Shown in pieces: positions 18,612 through 26,461 of a stretch of 64,000 nucleotides of DNA. The translations under genes were made by a program, and so were the position numbers. This DNA comes from Ignisphaera sp. (GTDB lineage Archaea; Thermoproteota; Thermoprotei_A; Sulfolobales; Ignisphaeraceae), in NCBI GenBank assembly GCA_038735125.1, contig JAVYNU010000004.1, positions 1 through 64,000 on the forward strand, read 5' to 3'. Below the pieces are notes generated by a model, which ran no database searches, was not told the origin of the DNA, and saw only the letters and a list, made by a program, of their open reading frames with translations. How positions within the stretch are numbered: position 1 is the stretch's first letter; each line of letters opens with the position of its first letter.

Positions 18612-19983
18612 GTGGTGGTGTTTTTGGGTAGTATAGTCTTTGGTGTTGATGTGCTTGACAAGTATTTTAAAAATGCTTTGGAGCCTCCAGCGACGATTGT
18701 TGTTGCTGGCCATCCAGGAGCTGGAAAAACAACGCTTGCATCAACTATTTGCTATGCAAACACTTTGAGGGGGTATAGATGCTTGTACATATCTTTTCAG
18801 GAGGACAAGGAGAAGCTTTTCAGGAATATGGCCGGGGTTGGAATGGATCTTCGATTAGCTGAGGAGAAGGGGCTGTTAACATTCACAAAACTCCCGATTG
18901 TTTTAGATGTTGAAAAAGTTGTTGAGCACATAAACAGTATTGTTATCGGCTTTAGCCCAACGATCATAGTTGTTGATTCTATCAACTCCATGCTGCTGGC
19001 TGTTTCAGACGAGTCTAAAAGGGCTTTGGCTACAGAACTACTTCTATGAGCTGACCAAGCAGATCAATGGTCTTGCTGTTTTAGTGGCTGAGCTTCCCTT
19101 TGGTGTTGATCAGCTTGGGCTTGGATCGCTCGAATTCGTAGCTGACGCTGTTGTTATTCTCAAGCATAGGATAGAGGATGGAAAGCTGGTTAGAATTATG
19201 GAGTTTAGAAAAATACGTGGCTCGCCACTAACACTAGCTGAGTTGCCGTTCGCAATAATACCCAATACCGGGTTGAAGATATACACACCAATTGTGTTAG
19301 AGGAGTTGCCTGCTGAAGGAGAGGCTGTTAAGAATCCATGTAAACTACTCGACACAACCATTGGCGTTGTTCGAAGGGGTCACATAATCCTCTTCCTCTA
19401 TCCACTCTATGCAAGACCCCCAGATCTATTCCTGCTAATATATGGTTATATGCTGGTTAACAAAGCTAAGTCGCTTCTGATAAGCTTTAGGGCGTCACCT
19501 AAAACGATCCGCGATACCATCATCAATAGTGTGGCGCAGTTTGGGATACAGACTGGCTATGCAAAGAGTTTTGTTGATGAGAACATTGTTTTCAAAAGCT
19601 TTAACCCATACTCTCTCTCGTCATCTGAGCTTCTAGCACAGCTAATAGAGCTTGTAGAGCATACCAAACCAGATATGGTGATACTCCATGCACTAGACAT
19701 TCTAGCGATATCGCTAGAGCCAAAGCATTTTCAGGTTATGTACAACCTTCTCAACTATCTAAAGAGCAAAAACATACTAACGATAATAGCATCAGCCGAT
19801 GTCAACACAGATATTAGAACAGCGCTGATGAGACTATCAGATATTATAATAAGGTTTAGATACAGCCTTGTTAACGGTCTTTCAAAAAAGGTTTTCATTT
19901 GGAGAAGAGAAAAAGACCCATTCATAGCCACAGAAATGGAGTTGAGAAGTTGCAGAGACGAGATAGCCAGACTAGCCAAATAA
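18612..19983 (+). pseudogene. KaiC/RadA-like ATPase gene with a single-base frameshift
   Basis: Codons from GTG 18612 encode a KaiC-type RecA-fold ATPase: GHPGAGKTT (Walker A), YISFQEDKEKLFRN, IIVVDSINSM (Walker B), then ERALATE-like text stops at TGA 19047. The missing half continues in the next frame as LQNYFYELTKQINGLAVLVAE and runs to TAA 19981, ending KDPFIATEMELRS.... Removing one G from the GG at 19028-19029 restores RALLQNYFYEL, the normal family sequence, giving about 456 residues. The second half also contains a weak second ATPase-like domain. A TATA box (18569-18578) is intact. Either a recent pseudogene, a sequencing error, or less likely recoding. Confidence 0.75.
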
Positions 19984-20197
19984 AATTGAGGACAATCATA
20001 GAATTGCCTAGAGGTTACTCACGTATTTCAGCATTTTATTCCACTATTAGATGTGAACACGGCAACCATGGCTACTCCTTCGTATTCTGGTTTTTACATA
20101 TGCTCAGAACCATTCTCTGAAAAGAGAATTGTGCATAAAAATGCTGAGACCTTGTATATAGTCTCTATGGGTAATCCATTATTAAACACTAATTATG

Positions 20198-20548
20198 TTA
20201 TTCACATTGTTGCTTTATTATAGAGACTGTCATCCCCCAGAAGGTCATAGCCATTAAGTTGCCTGGCCTAAGAACAACCTTAGTCTTTCTATCCTTAGTA
20301 ACTATGACAAGAGGATCTTCAGATTCGATAATGCATCCCCCATACTCTTTAGCCACACCAACCAGCTGCTCGGGCTGAAGCTTTTCAACCATATCCTTAA
20401 CATTTTTACATGTTTCTTCATCAGATGCGTAAATCTCGTAAGCTACTACAACACCATTCTACTTACAGTCGACGACAAACACAAGGACAAACTCATTTTC
20501 ACCCCACTTATGTTCGCATGAACCAAAATAAAAATTTGTTCTGATCAT
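20198..20548 (-). pseudogene. Unknown small gene interrupted by one in-frame TAG
   Basis: On the minus strand ATG 20548 begins MIRTNFYFGSCEHKWGENEF and continues to Lys 29, then TAG at 20461-20459, then the same frame continues through AYEIYASDEETCKNVKDMVEK to a TGA-free end at 20198 (116 residues in all). The downstream 64-residue piece from ATG 20392 could be translated alone. Composition is uniform on both sides of the stop, so a single amber mutation in one gene is the simplest reading. Family not recognised; acidic, Cys-containing, likely soluble. Confidence 0.55.
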
Positions 20549-20724
20549 GCCCTGGACCACACTCTGCAATGGATGTTGCGATAGCCAAAAGATTTTTAAC
20601 AATATTATGTTGGGGTAACAATTTCATAATTTTTGAAATAGTTTAATCTAAATAATTTTTAATCTTCTATGCCTAACAATGTATGTAAATCTATGAAGCG
20701 TGATAAACAGGTTGGTGATGTATT

Positions 20725-21684
20725 GTGAGGAGTGTTAGGGTTAGGGCTTATTGTAGCTCCGCTAATCTTGGGCCGGGTTTCGATGCCTTGGCAGTCGCAC
20801 TCGATGCTTTTTATGATGAGGTTGAGGCCAGGGTCGAGAGTGGGGGGTCTGGAAAGATAGTTGTCGAAGAGGTTAGAGGCCCCTATGCAGAATATGTCAA
20901 GAATCCAACTACCGTCGTTGGTGTCTTCGAGGTTTTGAAGAATTATCTTGGCCATGAACTTGCAAGCAATGTTGATGTTGTTATCAAGCTTTTCAAGGGG
21001 GTTCCAATAGGTGTTGGTCTTGGAAGTAGTGGTGCATCTGCAGCCGCAACTATTGTTGCTTTATCAAATCTCTTCTCACTTGATCTTGGCCCAAGCGATC
21101 TTGCCTACATCGCTGGTCTTGCAGAGGGTTATGCCGCTGGCACACCTCACTTTGACAATGTTGCTGCTAGTGTTCTTGGAAAGCTTGTTGCTCTCGCTAT
21201 TCTTGATAAAGGTCTTGCTGTGAAGAGAATTGATTTTGATGCCTGGTTCGCTATAGCAATGCCTACTAAGAACATTTTTGGAGAGGGGAAGACAAAGGCC
21301 ATGAGAGAGGTTCTTCCAAAGACTATTGATCTACGCAAGGCAGTAGCTAATTGGAGTAGACTAGCAGTTATGGTGACATCTGCTATGCAAGGTGATCTAG
21401 AGACCTTTGGAAAATTGATGGAGTTAGACGAAGTAGTAGAACCAGCAAGAGCAAAGCTAATACCATGCTTCAACGAGGTTAAGGCAGCAGCAAAAAAGAC
21501 TAATGGGCTAGGCGTTGCTATAAGTGGTGCAGGCCCAAGCATAATAGCACTAGCCAGAGATGAGAGCCACGCAAAGGAGATTGCCAATGCAATGGCAGAG
21601 GCATATTCGAAATGCGTTGAAGCTGTGGCTATAGTAACAAAAACTGCGCGGGGTGCTCACATACTATACTCCATAAGCAGATAA
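20725..21684 (+). CDS. thrB: Homoserine kinase
   Basis: A 319-residue GHMP kinase that phosphorylates homoserine in threonine synthesis. YCSSANLGPGFDALAVALD is the N-terminal ThrB signature, PIGVGLGSSGASAAATIVAL the GHMP ATP loop, and GVAISGAGPSIIALA the third GHMP motif. Length fits archaeal ThrB (about 300-320). The GTG start follows GGTGATGTATT; the upstream 180 bases are AT-rich and include possible TATA elements (near 20645-20660). It stands alone: no threonine synthase or homoserine dehydrogenase is present in the window. Confidence 0.93.
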   Translation: MRSVRVRAYCSSANLGPGFDALAVALDAFYDEVEARVESGGSGKIVVEEVRGPYAEYVKNPTTVVGVFEVLKNYLGHELASNVDVVIKLFKGVPIGVGLGSSGASAAATIVALSNLFSLDLGPSDLAYIAGLAEGYAAGTPHFDNVAASVLGKLVALAILDKGLAVKRIDFDAWFAIAMPTKNIFGEGKTKAMREVLPKTIDLRKAVANWSRLAVMVTSAMQGDLETFGKLMELDEVVEPARAKLIPCFNEVKAAAKKTNGLGVAISGAGPSIIALARDESHAKEIANAMAEAYSKCVEAVAIVTKTARGAHILYSISR

Positions 21685-21819
21685 ACTTACCGCGCAACAG
21701 CCTCCTATAGTGGGTGGTTAGAGTACCTGACTAAGGCCCCCAGCTAATCGTGGCTAAGATCTTTTTGATGTTTAGAGGAAAGATTTATATGGGTTGATGG
21801 TCAATAATATTTATTGAGA

Positions 21820-22030
21820 ACATGAGCCTGCCTAGGCAATGGGAGCAATGCTCCGAGCCTAAGCGAGTTAAGCCTAGATGAGGCCCCGTGGCGTTGGGCT
21901 CGACAGCTATCCACGAGCCCGTGGAATGGGCTAGGAGATCCCTCTGGGCACGACCATGAAATTATATAAAATGTTTGAAATGAACGCCTAGGAAGAAACA
22001 GTGCTGCGAGACTAGGCTTCTCATCGCTCA
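21820..22030. ncRNA. Candidate GC-rich structured RNA, family unknown
   Basis: Between thrB (plus) and ridA (minus) lies a stretch much richer in G+C than the surroundings, with no credible protein. It folds strongly by eye: GGAGC-AAT-GCTCC at 21842-21854; GGGCTCG (21896-21902) pairs with CGAGCCC (21914-21920) around an 11-base loop; CCTAG (21873-21877) with CTAGG (21931-21935) could enclose it; and AAGCCTAG (21870-21877) can alternatively pair with CTAGGCTT (22012-22019). In hyperthermophiles locally high GC outside genes usually marks RNA. I could not match SRP RNA, RNase P RNA or tRNA motifs. TATA-like sequences exist on both sides (21801-21815 plus; 21961-21971 minus), so the strand is undecided. 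Confidence 0.5.
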
Positions 22031-22034
22031 ATAG

Positions 22035-22418
22035 TTAACTTGGCTTGTAAGCTATTACATCTATCTCTATCCTAGCATTTCTCGGCAAGGCCGCTACCTG
22101 TATAGTTGTTCTTGCAGGTGGATTTGCTTTGAAATATTGGCTATATACCTCATTGAATTTATGAAAATCTTTTAGATCAACAAGATAGACTGTTACCTTA
22201 ACAACATCTTCTAGTGTAAACCCAGCCTCTTCGAGAATAGCCTTGACATTTTCCAAAACCCTTCTCGTCTGAGACTCTATATCCCTATCAATAAGCTCGC
22301 CTGTTGTGGGGTCAATTGGTATCTGCCCAGAGACAAAAAGCCAGGGGCCAATCCTTATAGCCTGTGAATATGGGCCTATTGGCTTAGGCGCTTTCCCTGT
22401 ATAGATAATCTGTTTCAT
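22035..22418 (-). CDS. ridA: RidA family 2-iminobutanoate/2-iminopropanoate deaminase
   Basis: A 127-residue RidA (YjgF/UK114) protein that hydrolyses reactive enamine/imine intermediates made by PLP enzymes such as threonine dehydratase. Family motifs are intact: [39 protein letters not shown], and [21 protein letters not shown] with the catalytic Arg. ATG 22418 is chosen over 22445 because it gives the family length and has GGTGG about 8 bases upstream. It is encoded opposite thrB, separated by the GC-rich candidate RNA. Confidence 0.93.
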   Translation of the reverse strand: MKQIIYTGKAPKPIGPYSQAIRIGPWLFVSGQIPIDPTTGELIDRDIESQTRRVLENVKAILEEAGFTLEDVVKVTVYLVDLKDFHKFNEVYSQYFKANPPARTTIQVAALPRNARIEIDVIAYKPS

Positions 22419-22445
22419 TTTAGATACCACCTTCCTATTTACCAA

Positions 22446-23164
22446 ATAAAATTAAAATTTATTCCCTAAAAAGCTTCTTGTATTTGTTCTACTGGAGCTA
22501 TCATTGCTTTCTAGACGTATGCTTTATCAACAAAAGACTTGTGTACGGTCAGAAAAAGACTATATCAAATAATTGGGCATTCTACTCAATCTATCGGCAA
22601 AGTTAGAAGAGGTAATAGTGCAGACATCTTCATAATGGGTTTACAGCCCTTTGTGATTAAGGTTTAAGATAGGGTATGGTCGTGTATTGGAGAAGGATAT
22701 TAGGATTATGGAGCTTGGCTATAGAGTAGGTTTTCCAATAAACTTAGAGGAATTCGAATTCAAGGAAATCCCAGATGAGGATATTATGAAAGCCGTCAAA
22801 GTGATCACAAAACCAGGTGAGACAATAAACAACATATAATAGAAAACTCCAAGCCTTCGACTAAAATAAATTTAACTATATTATTATGTTATTTTATTGC
22901 ACATAAATTTCCTAGATGAAGCAGCGGAGGCTATGATAACCACAAAAAAATGCAGTAAATGCATATAATACACCTGGCATAAGCAGAGCCTCGATGTCTG
23001 TAATACTAATTATGCCATTGATGATAAACTCATAATCGGTTCTAGCCATAATTATTAACTAATACTAACTAATAACTAAAATTCTAAAAGATTTGCGTCT
23101 GCTATTCAATCGATATCTTTAAATAGTGTCTAAACATTTATTATGACAATTAGCGGGGAGGATA
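22446..23164. other. Intergenic region with gene relics
   Basis: About 720 bases without an intact gene. A plus-strand open frame at 22687-22839 (LEKDIRIMELGYRVGFPINL..., 50 codons) has gene-like composition and is preceded in another frame by ADIFIMGLQPFVIKV, so it looks like the frameshifted tail of a small protein, possibly a nucleotidyltransferase (weak). A 45-codon minus frame at 22912-23049 is doubtful. The last 100 bases carry the short repeats CTAATACTAACTAATAACTAA and the promoter of the PspC gene. Confidence 0.4.
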
Positions 23165-23623
23165 ATGGCTGTTAGTAGAAGATTTTGTAGATCTAGAAAG
23201 GATAGGGTATTATGCGGTATTTGTGGTGGTCTCGGAAAATACTTTAATGTTGACTCAAATATTGTTAGGTTGATAACCATAGTCATCTCTCTTTTTGCAC
23301 CAATACTAATACTTGGTTATGTCATAGTATGTCTTATAATACCTGAAGAAGATGAGAAAGGAGAGTGCAAAACATATGCCCCAAGCTTCACCACAGAGCC
23401 AGCGAAATCAGTTCTGATCATATTAGGTCTTGTGTTCATTTTTGTAGGTGTGCTCTTTATGCTATTCATTATCGCTGCAATCATAGCTTCTTTGAGCTCA
23501 ATACGCATAAGAGAAAATATTGTGGTGTTGGTCGTAGCGAGCATTGTACTCTTGGCAATAGGTTTGATACTCATAGAACGCTCTAGACATAGCATTACGC
23601 AGCCACAATCTAATCACCTCTAA
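23165..23623 (+). CDS. PspC-domain membrane protein
   Basis: A 152-residue protein. The N-terminal 60 residues are a PspC domain: RKDRVLCGICGGLGKYFNVD, then SNIVRLITIVISLFAPILIL and LIIPEEDE. Two more membrane segments follow (about 80-110 and 118-138). PspC proteins respond to membrane stress in bacteria; in archaea the role is unknown. ATG is preceded by GGGGAGG, a strong ribosome-binding site. It precedes the hydrogenase operon by 180 bases and is probably transcribed separately. Confidence 0.85.
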   Translation: MAVSRRFCRSRKDRVLCGICGGLGKYFNVDSNIVRLITIVISLFAPILILGYVIVCLIIPEEDEKGECKTYAPSFTTEPAKSVLIILGLVFIFVGVLFMLFIIAAIIASLSSIRIRENIVVLVVASIVLLAIGLILIERSRHSITQPQSNHL

Positions 23624-23744
23624 GCATCTCCCAAGCCATGTCAAGGATGCTATATAGATGATGATAGGTGATACACTAAGAGCATTATAGATGATCAACT
23701 AGTTCTTCTCAACGTTAAAACTATAAAAATTGAAAGTAATAAAA

Positions 23745-23753
23745 GTTTATATA
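23745..23753 (+). promoter_or_regulatory. TATA box of the Mrp-hydrogenase operon
   Basis: GTTTATATA lies about 50 bases before the preferred start TTG 23804. Initiation near 23775-23780 would exclude the upstream TTG 23762 and leave CGGTG in the leader as ribosome-binding site. Confidence 0.55.
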
Positions 23754-23803
23754 GGTGTTCTTTGGTATGGAACTCCGAGAGATTTCATTTACGGTGTTTT
23801 ATT

Positions 23804-24091
23804 TTGTTTGATTTAGAGTCATGGATCACAACATTTTTAACAGTTTCCATGGCTATTTACATTGTGTCTTTCTCTCTATACCTCATTAGAATCGTTAAAG
23901 GGCCTACAATACCAGATATGGTTATAAGTGTTGATGCACTTGGTTACGATCTTGCAGCATTTTTCGTTATTTTAAGTATTTTACTTAGATCTCCTATACT
24001 AATTATCTGCGCTATTGTTTTATCTCTATGGATATATGCTCTTGATATTTATATTGCAAAGTATTTAGAGTATAAAGAGTTTGGTGATTAA
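23804..24091 (+). CDS. mrpF: MrpF/MnhF-like subunit of the Mrp-hydrogenase complex
   Basis: A 95-residue protein with three membrane helices. RIVKGPTIPDMVISVDALGYDL is close to the MrpF/MnhF signature (R-x-x-x-GP-x-x-x-D-R-x-x-x-x-D). It forms part of the Na+/H+ antiporter module, equivalent to MbhB of Pyrococcus. TTG 23804 is preferred to TTG 23762 because CGGTG stands about 8 bases upstream and the TATA box fits; the normal family length is 80-95. First gene of an operon of 16 genes with overlaps or short gaps. Confidence 0.82.
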   Translation: MFDLESWITTFLTVSMAIYIVSFSLYLIRIVKGPTIPDMVISVDALGYDLAAFFVILSILLRSPILIICAIVLSLWIYALDIYIAKYLEYKEFGD

Positions 24092-24094
24092 CTA

Positions 24095-24481
24095 ATGGAT
24101 TTGAGTCTCATAGACATAGTTCTTATTGTTGTAGGCCAGATTCTTATAGCAATAGGTCTTTTCTGCGATTTTGTAGCAGCCATTCTCATGCTTAGATTTC
24201 CAAACTTTTTTGTTAGACTTCATGCACTTACCATTGGGAGTATTGGAGGAGCTGTTGTTCCAATGATTGGGGCAGGACTTATAGCCCTTGGCTCACCATT
24301 TCTAGGGCAATACAGATGGTTTTTAGCTGGAGGTTCTTTTGTTACAGCATTCTTCACATTTATTTTAGGTGGTGCTGGAAGTCACGCTATTGCAAGAGCT
24401 GCATACAAATCTAAAGCAGCTATTTTACGTCCTTGCCATGTTGATCATCTTGCTGAGGATCTTGGTGAGAAAAGTTGTTGA
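24095..24481 (+). CDS. mrpG: MrpG/MnhG-like subunit
   Basis: A 128-residue, three-helix protein. LRFPNFFVRLHALTIGSIGG matches the MrpG/MnhG pattern (RFPDxxxRLHAxTK), though Lys of that motif is replaced by Ile here. Equivalent to MbhC. GGTGA lies 7 bases before ATG. The hydrophilic tail (about 105-128) with two cysteines extends beyond the usual length. Confidence 0.87.
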   Translation: MDLSLIDIVLIVVGQILIAIGLFCDFVAAILMLRFPNFFVRLHALTIGSIGGAVVPMIGAGLIALGSPFLGQYRWFLAGGSFVTAFFTFILGGAGSHAIARAAYKSKAAILRPCHVDHLAEDLGEKSC

Positions 24482-24753
24482 ATGGAGTGTTTTCTTTAAC
24501 AGAGGATATAATATTTGTTGCGATGGGGATTGCAGCAATACTTTCAGTGATATTTGTGGTCTTGGCTATCATAACTAAAGATCTTGTGAAAGCAACTATT
24601 TTTTCAGCTGTTCAAAGTACTTTATATGCATTTCTACTTTATCTCTTAATGTCTCCCGACATAGTCTTAGTCTATGTTGCTGTTTCCGTTGGTCTTCTAC
24701 CTCTAATAACACTTGTTCTTGTGAAGAAGGTTGGGAGATATGAGAAGGTATAG
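24475..24753 (+). CDS. DUF4040 (MrpB N-terminal/MbhD-like) subunit
   Basis: A 92-residue, three-helix protein. DLVKATIFSAVQSTLYAFLLY and LMSPDIVLVYVAVSVGLLPL correspond to the DUF4040 helices found in MbhD and at the C-terminus of MrpA. TTG start with GGTGA six bases upstream, overlapping the mrpG end by seven bases. It belongs to the antiporter-like membrane module next to the MrpB-like subunit. Confidence 0.78.
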   Translation: MLNGVFSLTEDIIFVAMGIAAILSVIFVVLAIITKDLVKATIFSAVQSTLYAFLLYLLMSPDIVLVYVAVSVGLLPLITLVLVKKVGRYEKV

Positions 24754-25549
24754 AGATGTAGTCTTCGTATCCTTACCGATAATCACAATAGCACTTATTT
24801 TAATACCAACGCTTTTAGGTGCTATAGGGCCTCTTCCACCAATAGATGTTAGAGACCTTGCAAAAACGTATCTATACTTTACATTGGATATATACAATAA
24901 AAGTTTGTGGGCCGCTTCCCCAGAAGCTGTAACGGCTATTGTCTGGGATTATAGAGGTTTGGATACATTCTATGAAACAATAGTCTTTTATACAGCTATA
25001 ATAGGTTGTTTGGCATTGTATAGAGAAGTTGTTAGAAAGCCTGATAGGTCCAAAGGTGAGGGGCTGAGTATTGTTGTGAAGAAAGCAACAGCCATAGCAA
25101 TGCTTGGCATTGTTGCTGTTGGGGCATCTACTGTTCTCCACGGGATGCTAACGCCTGGTGGGGGTTTCCAGGGAGGATCTATAATAGCAGTTGCCCCAGT
25201 CTTAGCGATAGTTGTTTTCTCAAGAATCTTAGTAGACTACTCAAAGATAACCTACGAGAAGGCCATAATGCTTAGAAACTTGAGCATCATTGGAATAGCA
25301 TTAACAGCTCTAGCACCTCTCATAATATCTCTTGGCAATGCATTTATATTTCAAAACCAGGTAAAAGCCTATACCACCTTCTCATACCCCTCAAGCATAC
25401 TCGACGTTTTTATGGGAGGCTCACTATGGTTTCTAAACTTGTTTGAAGGTATAGCAGTCTCCATGGCGTTTTTCATAGCATTTAAAGTGCTTCTATATAC
25501 TGAAGAAACATCGAAGGAGGTTTTAATTGGTGAAGACTATGGATATTAA
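24740..25549 (+). CDS. mrpB: MrpB-like subunit (MbhE+MbhF-type fusion)
   Basis: A 269-residue membrane protein. The first about 95 residues have one membrane helix and a periplasmic-type loop with DLAKTYLYFTLDIYN and AIVWDYRGLDTFYET, like MbhE. The rest is an MrpB domain with HGMLTPGGGFQGGSIIA, the diagnostic motif. In Pyrococcus these are two genes. ATG 24740 is chosen; an in-frame TTG lies three codons upstream. Overlaps the DUF4040 gene by 14 bases. Confidence 0.83.
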   Translation: MRRYRDVVFVSLPIITIALILIPTLLGAIGPLPPIDVRDLAKTYLYFTLDIYNKSLWAASPEAVTAIVWDYRGLDTFYETIVFYTAIIGCLALYREVVRKPDRSKGEGLSIVVKKATAIAMLGIVAVGASTVLHGMLTPGGGFQGGSIIAVAPVLAIVVFSRILVDYSKITYEKAIMLRNLSIIGIALTALAPLIISLGNAFIFQNQVKAYTTFSYPSSILDVFMGGSLWFLNLFEGIAVSMAFFIAFKVLLYTEETSKEVLIGEDYGY

Positions 25550-25961
25550 GACAATTATGTTTGTAGCTACAATAGTTTCTTTGTACATAAACATTGGTGT
25601 ATGTATATACGGTGTTCTCTCAAAGCCAAATCTAGTTAAAAAATTTATTGCTTTAACCATTTTGCAAGACTCTATAAACACATTTATGATATTAGATGGG
25701 TATAGATTGTGGAGAGCTGGTCTTATTCAACCACCTGTTCTTCTAAATTGGAGCCCTACTGAAGAAGATCTCAAACAGTTTATGATGAGAGCTGTAGATC
25801 CGTTGCCACAAGCACTTGTGTTAACAGCTATAGTCATAGGATTAGCTGCAAATGTTTTTCTAGCGTCTGTGATCCTTCATCTCTATAGACATTTCGGAAC
25901 TGTTGATGTTGATATAATTGGAGTGCTGAAGAGGGTGGCAATAAGTGAAGAGCTTAGCTAA
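25539..25961 (+). CDS. mrpC: MrpC/MnhC (NuoK-like) subunit
   Basis: A 140-residue, three-helix NuoK-type protein. YINIGVCIYGVLSKPNLVKKFIA and DPLPQALVLTAIVIGLAANV match MrpC/NuoK (DPLPQALVLTAIVI is nearly invariant). A hydrophilic insert (about 55-80, GYRLWRAGLIQPPVLL) is longer than usual. ATG 25539 has GGTGA six bases upstream and overlaps mrpB by 11 bases. Confidence 0.88.
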   Translation: MDIKTIMFVATIVSLYINIGVCIYGVLSKPNLVKKFIALTILQDSINTFMILDGYRLWRAGLIQPPVLLNWSPTEEDLKQFMMRAVDPLPQALVLTAIVIGLAANVFLASVILHLYRHFGTVDVDIIGVLKRVAISEELS

Positions 25962-26451
25962 AGCCGTAACCCCAATTATAGTAGCATTTGTGATCTATAT
26001 TATCTACACAGGGGCTGTTACGTTATACGATATTGTAACAGGAGCTTTTGTAGCAATATTATCTGGTGTTGCATTAGCCTCGATGCTTGTAGAGGATTGG
26101 AGAAAGAGCCTCGACATTAAGAGATTCTTATATTTGATTAGATACACAATTAGATATTTTATAGTTGATGAGGTTAAATCTCACTTAGATGTTATTAAAA
26201 TAGGCTTGTCACCTAAAATGCCCATTAAACCAGGGATTGTTAGAGTTCCAATAGAATCTAGATCAGATCACGGCATAATGCTAGTCTCAATATCTATAAC
26301 TAATACTCCAGGTACTGTTGTTGTGGATATCGATAAGGAGAAGGGTATTCTATATGTTAATTGGATATATGTTAAAAGCGTTGAACCTTTGGAATGCTAC
26401 AAAGAAATTGCACAAACATTTGATTACTATGCAAAGAAGATATTTGATTAG
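25945..26451 (+). CDS. mrpE: MrpE/MnhE-like subunit
   Basis: A 168-residue protein: two or three membrane segments, then a cytosolic domain with TNTPGTVVVDIDKEKGILYV, the MrpE signature (S-x-T-x-x-PGT). Equivalent to MbhA, but placed after mrpC instead of first in the operon. GTG start with GGGTGG seven bases upstream, overlapping mrpC by 17 bases. Confidence 0.85.
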   Translation: MKSLAKAVTPIIVAFVIYIIYTGAVTLYDIVTGAFVAILSGVALASMLVEDWRKSLDIKRFLYLIRYTIRYFIVDEVKSHLDVIKIGLSPKMPIKPGIVRVPIESRSDHGIMLVSISITNTPGTVVVDIDKEKGILYVNWIYVKSVEPLECYKEIAQTFDYYAKKIFD

Positions 26452-26461
26452 GTGATGTAGA

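Noticed and set aside
19010..19030. AAAAGGG as a programmed frameshift site in the KaiC-like gene
   Set aside because: The required shift is +1, not the -1 typical of such runs, and the homology-restoring position is further downstream.
21801..22031. 76-codon minus-strand open frame in the GC-rich island
   Set aside because: Composition is not protein-like, there is no ribosome-binding site and inverted repeats explain the region better as RNA.
22912..23049. 45-codon minus-strand open frame
   Set aside because: Short, no homology or ribosome-binding site recognised, in an AT-rich relic region.
23640..23700. GATGATGATAGGTGAT repeats as C/D boxes
   Set aside because: No CTGA follows on either strand.
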